Shown here one piece after another: positions 59,648-64,000 of a stretch of 64,000 bases of DNA. Below the pieces are notes generated by a model. That model saw only the letters and a program-made list of their open reading frames with translations, searched no databases and was not told the origin of the DNA. Origin of the DNA: Polytrichum commune (Eukaryota > Streptophyta > Polytrichopsida > Polytrichales > Polytrichaceae); NCBI GenBank assembly GCA_950295325.1, contig OX485804.1, positions 4,588,001 to 4,652,000 on the forward strand, given 5' to 3'. Within the stretch, counting starts at the first letter, position 1; the number at the start of each line of letters is the position of its first letter. Position numbers and translations under genes: made by a program.

Positions 59648-62600
59648 CAATCACAGGCTGTGCTGGCACCAATTGGCAATCCTTCTATGAAGAAGGAAAC
59701 CACGGAGTTTGACGATTGGCCAATTGAAGTGGGGCCAAAGCTTACTGGTGCCGAAGCACGAAAGGTACGGGCATTTATTCGCTCTTACCGTAATTGTTTT
59801 GCCTTTAGTCTTCATGATCTTGAAGGATATAAAGGTAAACCTGTTCGTATTCAACTCGAGGACGACCACCCTATTTTCAGACGGCCATACAGATTTAGTA
59901 CGTCTGAAAGGTTGGGTGTTCAAACTCGATGTCAAGAGTTATTGGCAGCGGAATTGATTGAACTCTCGAATGGAGAGTATGCTTGTGCCACGGTTATGCC
60001 GTCAAAGAAGGATATCTTTGGCAACTGGACGGAAAAACGGATGTGTGGTGATTATCGTCCAGTCAACCGCAAGACCAAGTCGGATCGATATCCAATGCCG
60101 ATGCCGGAGGAGTTGTTTGATGCACTAGGATTTTCTAGAATCTTCAGCACTTTGGATTTGAGGTCTGGTTATCACCAATTACCTTTGTTGTTGGGTGATC
60201 GGGTGAAGACCGCATTTTGGGGAATTGATAAAGATGGCAAGGATCAACTTTATCATTGGAAATTTCTGCCATTTGGTCTCAAGAATGCACCAGCTGAATT
60301 CCAGCGGGTGATGGACCAATTATTGGTTGGTTTGCCGTTTGCTAGATGTTACATTGATGATGTTATCATCTTTAGTAATAGTCCACAGGATCATGTGAGA
60401 CATTTGCAAGCGGTATTTGAACGACTTCAACGGTGGGGACTCCGTTTACATCACGGTAAATGTAAGTTTTTCCATGATCAATTGCCCTATTTGGGCCACA
60501 TGATTGTTCCTGGCGGTCTTGGTGTGCAACAGGCGAAGGTGGATGCTTTGTACAAAATTCCCGCACCTAGTGATGTACCACGGCTTCGTGCATTTCTAGG
60601 ATTGGCAAATTATTATAGGAGGTTTGTCAAAAACTTTAGTTTGATTGCCAAACCTCTTACCATTCTCACGGGGAAAGACCAACCATGGATTTGGAGTCGG
60701 GAACAACAACAGGCATTTGATACATTGAAGCAGAGGCTCGGTTCAGCGCCAGTACTTCGACGCCCGGATGTGTCTAGAGCTTTTCAATTGCACACGGATT
60801 GGAGTGCAGTGGGATTGGGAGCGGTATTGACACAGAAAGATGAAGAGGGAAAGGAATATGTGGTGGCTTATGCATCTAGAAGCAATAATAGTGCTGAATC
60901 TAATTATTCTTCTTATGAAGGCGAGGCCTTGGCGGCCGTTTGGGCCATTGCACATTTTCGACCTTATTTGTATGGGCAAAAGTTTACTTTGGTGACTGAT
61001 CATCAGCCTTTAAAATGGCTTATGGAATCAGATAAGCTCACCGGGAAACTTGCTAGGTGGGCATTGTTACTTCAGGAATATGATTTTGAAGTTGTTCACC
61101 GAGCAGGAATTGCCAACTTGGATGCAGACGGATTGTCTCGCAATCCAAGTCCTTCAGATGAGGATTTAACTGGAGCTAGGTGGCATGGAGATTGTGATCG
61201 TGAGGCAGTGCCGGGTTGGCATGCTGCCACATATCTCACAATGATGTCGGGATTGGCTGCTGAGATCCTTGTAGAAGAACAGGATGAGGAGGTTGATAAA
61301 TCTCTCGTTGTTAGTGATGTGTGGGAAGACCAAGCGGTCTTGCACAAACTTCAACAAGCGATATTTCCTCTTGGACTATCTGCTATGGAGCGAGATAGAG
61401 TTAGTCACAGGATAACAAGGTTTCGTTGGGCAAACAGCTTGTTATTTCGTGTGTGGCCGAACGGAACGAGGCGCATCGTTCCAAGGCCAGATCAAAGAGC
61501 TTCTTTGGTGCGGCAAGTGCACGAGGAGTTTGGACATTTTGGAGTGCGAAGGACACACTCTATGTTGCGCAACCAATATTGGTGGACTGGTATGTATCAA
61601 CAGGTTTCCGCTTATGTTTCTAGGTGTGAAGTATGTGACCGGGTCAGGTCAAGTTTTAATACTTTATCACCTCAACTTCAGCCTTTACCTATTATGGGCT
61701 TGGGATATCGTTGGTCTTTGGATTTTGCTGGACCGCTTACTATCACTCCACGTGGCTCCAAGTATGTGCTTGTGATGGTAGAGCATTTTAGTAAGTGGAT
61801 TGAACTCGTGGCTCTTCCCCAAAATTCCTCAGAATTGGCGGCTATGGCATTTCTTGATCGAGTTTTGGCACGGTTTGGAGCACCTGCAGAGGTGTTGACG
61901 GATCAAGGGAGAGAATTTCTTGGATCTTTCGAGGCTTTGTGCACCAAGGCTTTGATTGATCATCGGACAACTTCCAGAGATCACCCTGAGGCAGATGGCT
62001 TAGCTGAACGAGTTGTTCAGACGGTTAAGCGCGGTTTGCGGAAGTATGGATTGCTTCATGGCAACCATCGCGATTGGGACTTGATGTTACCATGGATAGC
62101 AATGGGTTATCGTTTCAGCAGGCAAGCATCTTTGGCATCCTATAGTCCTTACCAACTCTTGTATGGACGGGAACCAATTTTACCTAGCTCAGTGCGAGAG
62201 ATATTGGCTCCCGTGGTAAACTTGGATGATCCAGATGTTTGGGCTCAATGTCTTCATGACCGAGCAGCGTTCTTCCAAAAGGCCATGCCTATGGCTATGG
62301 AGAACTTGAATATTGCTCAACATCGTGATACATTACGGTATGCCCGGATCCGCAGTGGAGCTTATCGACCTCAGGTTCGTAGATTTTCCAAGGGGGATTA
62401 TGTTTACTTGCAACGGGAGGCGCCTACGACATTGGATGTCAAGGCTGGGCGCACGATTTTGCGGGTAAAAGATGTCTTGCCAAGTGGTATATTATTGCTT
62501 GAAGGCAAGGATGGACGGGAATGTCGTGAGCATTCAAAGAATTGTGCTCCATGTCACCTTCCCATCGACGGCTCTGTGCATCCCGAGTTGGCGGTTGTAC

Positions 62601-62779
62601 CACAGGGTCTGCCTTGTTATGTTTGTGGAGAGAAGAAAGGAGCTGCAACAATGTTATTGTGCGACCAATGTCAACGTGGATGGCACATGGCATGTTTGAC
62701 ACCCCCCCCTTTTTACTCTTCCTTCTGGCAATTGGGTTTGTCCTCGTTGTCGGAAAGCCTCTCATTCCGTGGCCGTTAA
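59648..62779 (+). CDS. reverse transcriptase, RNase H, integrase, broken PHD finger
   Basis: Same frame, first ATG 59,690 region (an alternative initiator at 59,660), 1,030-1,040 codons. Reverse transcriptase: MCGDYRPVNRKT, FSTLDLRSGYHQLPL, catalytic YIDD (60,350). RNase H: LHTDWSAVGLGAVL, EGEALAAVWA, TDHQPLKWL. Integrase: HEEFGHFGVRRTH...CEVC zinc finger (61,518-61,635), then D in LDFAGP, D in LTDQGREF and E in DHPEADGLAERV. A basic KGDYVYLQREAP region follows, then a PHD finger from 62,615 (CYVC, LLCDQC, WHMAC). Order RT-RH-IN and the sequence type are Ty3/gypsy. In place of the chromodomain of chromoviruses there is a PHD finger. A 1-nt shift in C8 at 62,702-62,709 puts the final CPRC pair in the +1 frame. 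Confidence 0.9.
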   Translation, partial: QSQAVLAPIGNPSMKKETTEFDDWPIEVGPKLTGAEARKVRAFIRSYRNCFAFSLHDLEGYKGKPVRIQLEDDHPIFRRPYRFSTSERLGVQTRCQELLAAELIELSNGEYACATVMPSKKDIFGNWTEKRMCGDYRPVNRKTKSDRYPMPMPEELFDALGFSRIFSTLDLRSGYHQLPLLLGDRVKTAFWGIDKDGKDQLYHWKFLPFGLKNAPAEFQRVMDQLLVGLPFARCYIDDVIIFSNSPQDHVRHLQAVFERLQRWGLRLHHGKCKFFHDQLPYLGHMIVPGGLGVQQAKVDALYKIPAPSDVPRLRAFLGLANYYRRFVKNFSLIAKPLTILTGKDQPWIWSREQQQAFDTLKQRLGSAPVLRRPDVSRAFQLHTDWSAVGLGAVLTQKDEEGKEYVVAYASRSNNSAESNYSSYEGEALAAVWAIAHFRPYLYGQKFTLVTDHQPLKWLMESDKLTGKLARWALLLQEYDFEVVHRAGIANLDADGLSRNPSPSDEDLTGARWHGDCDREAVPGWHAATYLTMMSGLAAEILVEEQDEEVDKSLVVSDVWEDQAVLHKLQQAIFPLGLSAMERDRVSHRITRFRWANSLLFRVWPNGTRRIVPRPDQRASLVRQVHEEFGHFGVRRTHSMLRNQYWWTGMYQQVSAYVSRCEVCDRVRSSFNTLSPQLQPLPIMGLGYRWSLDFAGPLTITPRGSKYVLVMVEHFSKWIELVALPQNSSELAAMAFLDRVLARFGAPAEVLTDQGREFLGSFEALCTKALIDHRTTSRDHPEADGLAERVVQTVKRGLRKYGLLHGNHRDWDLMLPWIAMGYRFSRQASLASYSPYQLLYGREPILPSSVREILAPVVNLDDPDVWAQCLHDRAAFFQKAMPMAMENLNIAQHRDTLRYARIRSGAYRPQVRRFSKGDYVYLQREAPTTLDVKAGRTILRVKDVLPSGILLLEGKDGRECREHSKNCAPCHLPIDGSVHPELAVVPQGLPCYVCGEKKGAATMLLCDQCQRGWHMACLTPPPFYSSFWQLGLSSLSESLSFRGR

Positions 62780-62792
62780 TGGTCATGATTGA
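62605..62792 (+). other. C-terminal PHD finger, frameshifted
   Basis: C4HC3 pattern: CYVC, then LLCDQC, then H and C in WHMAC, all in the main frame. The last pair CPRC lies at 62,739-62,750 in the +1 frame, which ends at TGA 62,790. All eight zinc ligands exist in DNA but in two frames across a C8T5 tract. PHD fingers often bind histone H3 tails, so a role in choosing integration sites is likely but inferred. Confidence 0.8.
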
Positions 62793-63107
62793 GGATTTTA
62801 TGGATGTTTACCACATGTTTTAGTGGTGAAGTTGTTATTTAGTTGGTTGGAAATTTTATGGGATTGAAAACCACATTGAAAGAGTTATCCAAGAATTCAA
62901 CATTAATTGTTGAAGGCGATTAAGGATGGGGCTCACATTGCACCCAGCCTACAGTTCTTGGATTACTTTGTCAATCACGAGTTTAATTCCTTCGATTACT
63001 ACTACCCAATTAAATATGTATAGATGTAGCAACAACTTCATCATGTTCAACAACTCTATCAATGAGTGTGTTTGTTCCTAGCCGATTGGAGGGGCTCCTT
63101 ATCCGCT

Positions 63108-63117
63108 AGTGGGGGCA
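63108..63117 (+). promoter_or_regulatory. polypurine tract candidate
   Basis: AGTGGGGGCA directly before block X. It is the only purine-rich stretch near the 3' LTR. It places the start of U3 at X, not at TGTCACG. Confidence 0.65.
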
Positions 63118-63657
63118 CTTGAAGAGGTGGTTGTTAGCATTTTAGTTTGCTATTTTATTTTGCTAATTGATGTTGACAACGACACTCGATCTGTTGTGTT
63201 TAACGATCTTAGTTTACACGACAGCTGTCACGTGAGGTGACATCGGGGGCTAAGTCACGTCAATTTAGGAGTAAATGGACTCCACTAGGAGTCCATGTGT
63301 GTTGGGATGAGTAACGGACTCCATTGGGAGTCCTAGTTAGTTGTGCATCCACTCCATGGATGAACTCCACATTGGATTGGGGTTGTATGGAGAGGAAGGC
63401 CTCTTGACTTGCCATTGTTGTCAAGTCAAGTCTTTTGAGTGTGTTTTGAGAGAGAGAGAGCTTGTTGTTGCTTTCTCATGGCTATGGTGTAATAGATTAT
63501 GAGTAAAGCCTTTGCATTCTTTCTCCACCACTTGCACTCTTGGATTCTCCCTTCGTGGAGTGAGAGATAGCTTGACTCTTGTGTGTGAATTTTAGAGTTT
63601 CTTAAGCTTTGTAAGGAGACATTTTAGTTTCTTAAGCTTGGAGAGAGAAACCCTCAT
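63118..63657 (+). repeat. gypsy full-length LTR (X-GC-Y)
   Basis: 540 bp, following the polypurine tract and ending CCCTCAT. Contains block X (63,118-63,223), GC, then block Y, whose 3' boundary matches the PBS-adjacent end of the 5' copy. The X/Y joint reads GACAGCTGTC, a perfect palindrome. Confidence 0.78.
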
Positions 63658-63763
63658 CTTGAAGAGGTGGTTGTTAGCATTTTATTTTGCTATTTTATTT
63701 TGCTAATTGATGTTGACAACGACACTCGATCTGTTGTGTTTAACGATCTTAGTTTACACGACA
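63658..63763 (+). repeat. partial second LTR (block X only)
   Basis: Repeats 63,118-63,223 with one mismatch and stops at GACA, exactly where the 5' copy would continue with GC-TGTC. Joined to the LTR end, it forms an LTR-LTR junction as in two-LTR circles. Confidence 0.82.
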
Positions 63764-64000
63764 TGAATGCATGCTATCTCAAGCCCTTAATGTTGGATGA
63801 ATGAGAGATAGGTATGCTTGTATGCAATAATTCCCTCTCATCATTTGTGCAATAGCGATGGCCATTGCAATTTTCGATCATTTAATTGAATTTTTCACTC
63901 CAGCTTCCACATTGGAATTTAGTGGTGAGAAAGAATCCAAAATGAATCTAACAAAAATAATTATTCATGTTTGGGTTTAGTTTTTACCATTTATTTGAGA
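63764..64000. other. flank, nothing recognised
   Basis: Short AT-rich flank to the right edge. Confidence 0.5.

Larger units (their letters stand above)
53786..63763 (+). mobile_element. Ty3/gypsy element with DNA methyltransferase and PHD finger
   Basis: A 9,978-bp plus-strand element. Domain order is Gag, two CCHC knuckles, aspartic protease, Dnmt3-like cytosine methyltransferase, reverse transcriptase, RNase H, integrase and PHD finger, all in one frame except for stops at 56,615, 59,129 and 59,645 and a shift near 62,702. Terminal structure: a 432-bp block (Y) at 53,786-54,217 and 63,226-63,657 with a single mismatch, and a 106-bp block (X) at 63,118-63,223 and 63,658-63,763, also with one mismatch. 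The full LTR is best read as X-GC-Y (540 bp). The element is then Y-internal-X-GC-Y-X, a two-LTR circle opened between X and Y. Flanks CGGAA and TGAAT are not a target duplication. Near-identical repeats mean recent insertion. Confidence 0.92.

Noticed and set aside
63226-63763. LTR defined as Y-X (TGTCACG...GACA, 538 bp)
   Set aside because: It has attractive TG...CA ends, but there would be no polypurine tract before it, the 5' copy would lack X, no target duplication fits, and the primer site at 54,218 marks the end of Y as the LTR end.
53781-63768. GAA/TGAA as target duplication of the gypsy element
   Set aside because: Only three bases match (CGGAA against TGAAT), which is not distinguishable from chance.
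1-64000. CRISPR array, bacterial operon or organelle insertion
   Set aside because: Introns, Pol III tRNA signals and LTR elements indicate nuclear plant DNA. The tandem repeats have no spacer pattern.

Overview
The window is nuclear DNA from a land plant. It has spliceosomal introns with canonical GT/AG ends, a plant-type tRNA-Asp(GUC), a jasmonate-receptor (COI1) homologue and a BYPASS1/ROH1-family gene. Most of the rest is transposon sequence. In the COI1 homologue the position equivalent to Arabidopsis Ala384 is Val. From memory, that is the state of the Marchantia receptor for dinor-OPDA, so I lean towards a bryophyte or another early-diverging, seed-free plant. This is inference from one residue.

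Layout. 0-4.2 kb: a decayed Ty1/copia relic, then a 70-bp tandem satellite split by a 1,790-bp solo LTR (target duplication ACATT) that carries about 16 copies of a palindromic motif. 6.8-10.6 kb: a broken LINE. 11.5-17.7 kb: several short inverted-repeat transposons and a pogo-like transposase relic. 20.7-23.2 kb: a complete but internally deleted copia element with target duplication ATATG. 27.1-31.9 kb: the COI1 homologue (five coding exons, 618 aa), with a duplicated 5' leader, a minisatellite in intron 1 and long inverted repeats on both sides of exon 4. 33-38 kb: dispersed repeats, transposon tails and a tRNA-Asp gene. 39.0-41.9 kb (minus): a BYPASS1/ROH1-like gene (three exons, 405 aa). 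42-53.8 kb: mostly intergenic, with a second copy of an hAT-type MITE and a LINE tail.

The standout is 53,786-63,763, a young Ty3/gypsy element. Its single reading frame encodes Gag, two zinc knuckles, an aspartic protease, a complete Dnmt3-like DNA cytosine methyltransferase, reverse transcriptase, RNase H, integrase and a C-terminal PHD finger. The frame is broken only by three stop codons and one 1-nt frameshift. The 13 nt directly after the 5' LTR copy are perfectly complementary to a segment inside the LTR, which suggests Tf1-type self-priming and not tRNA priming. The terminal repeats are arranged exactly as if a two-LTR circle had been opened inside one LTR and then inserted. A self-primed, methyltransferase- and PHD-bearing retrotransposon inserted in permuted form is my candidate for the unusual system here.

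Limits: all homology calls are by eye from motifs, with no database search. Splice sites were chosen by reading frame and alignment from memory.
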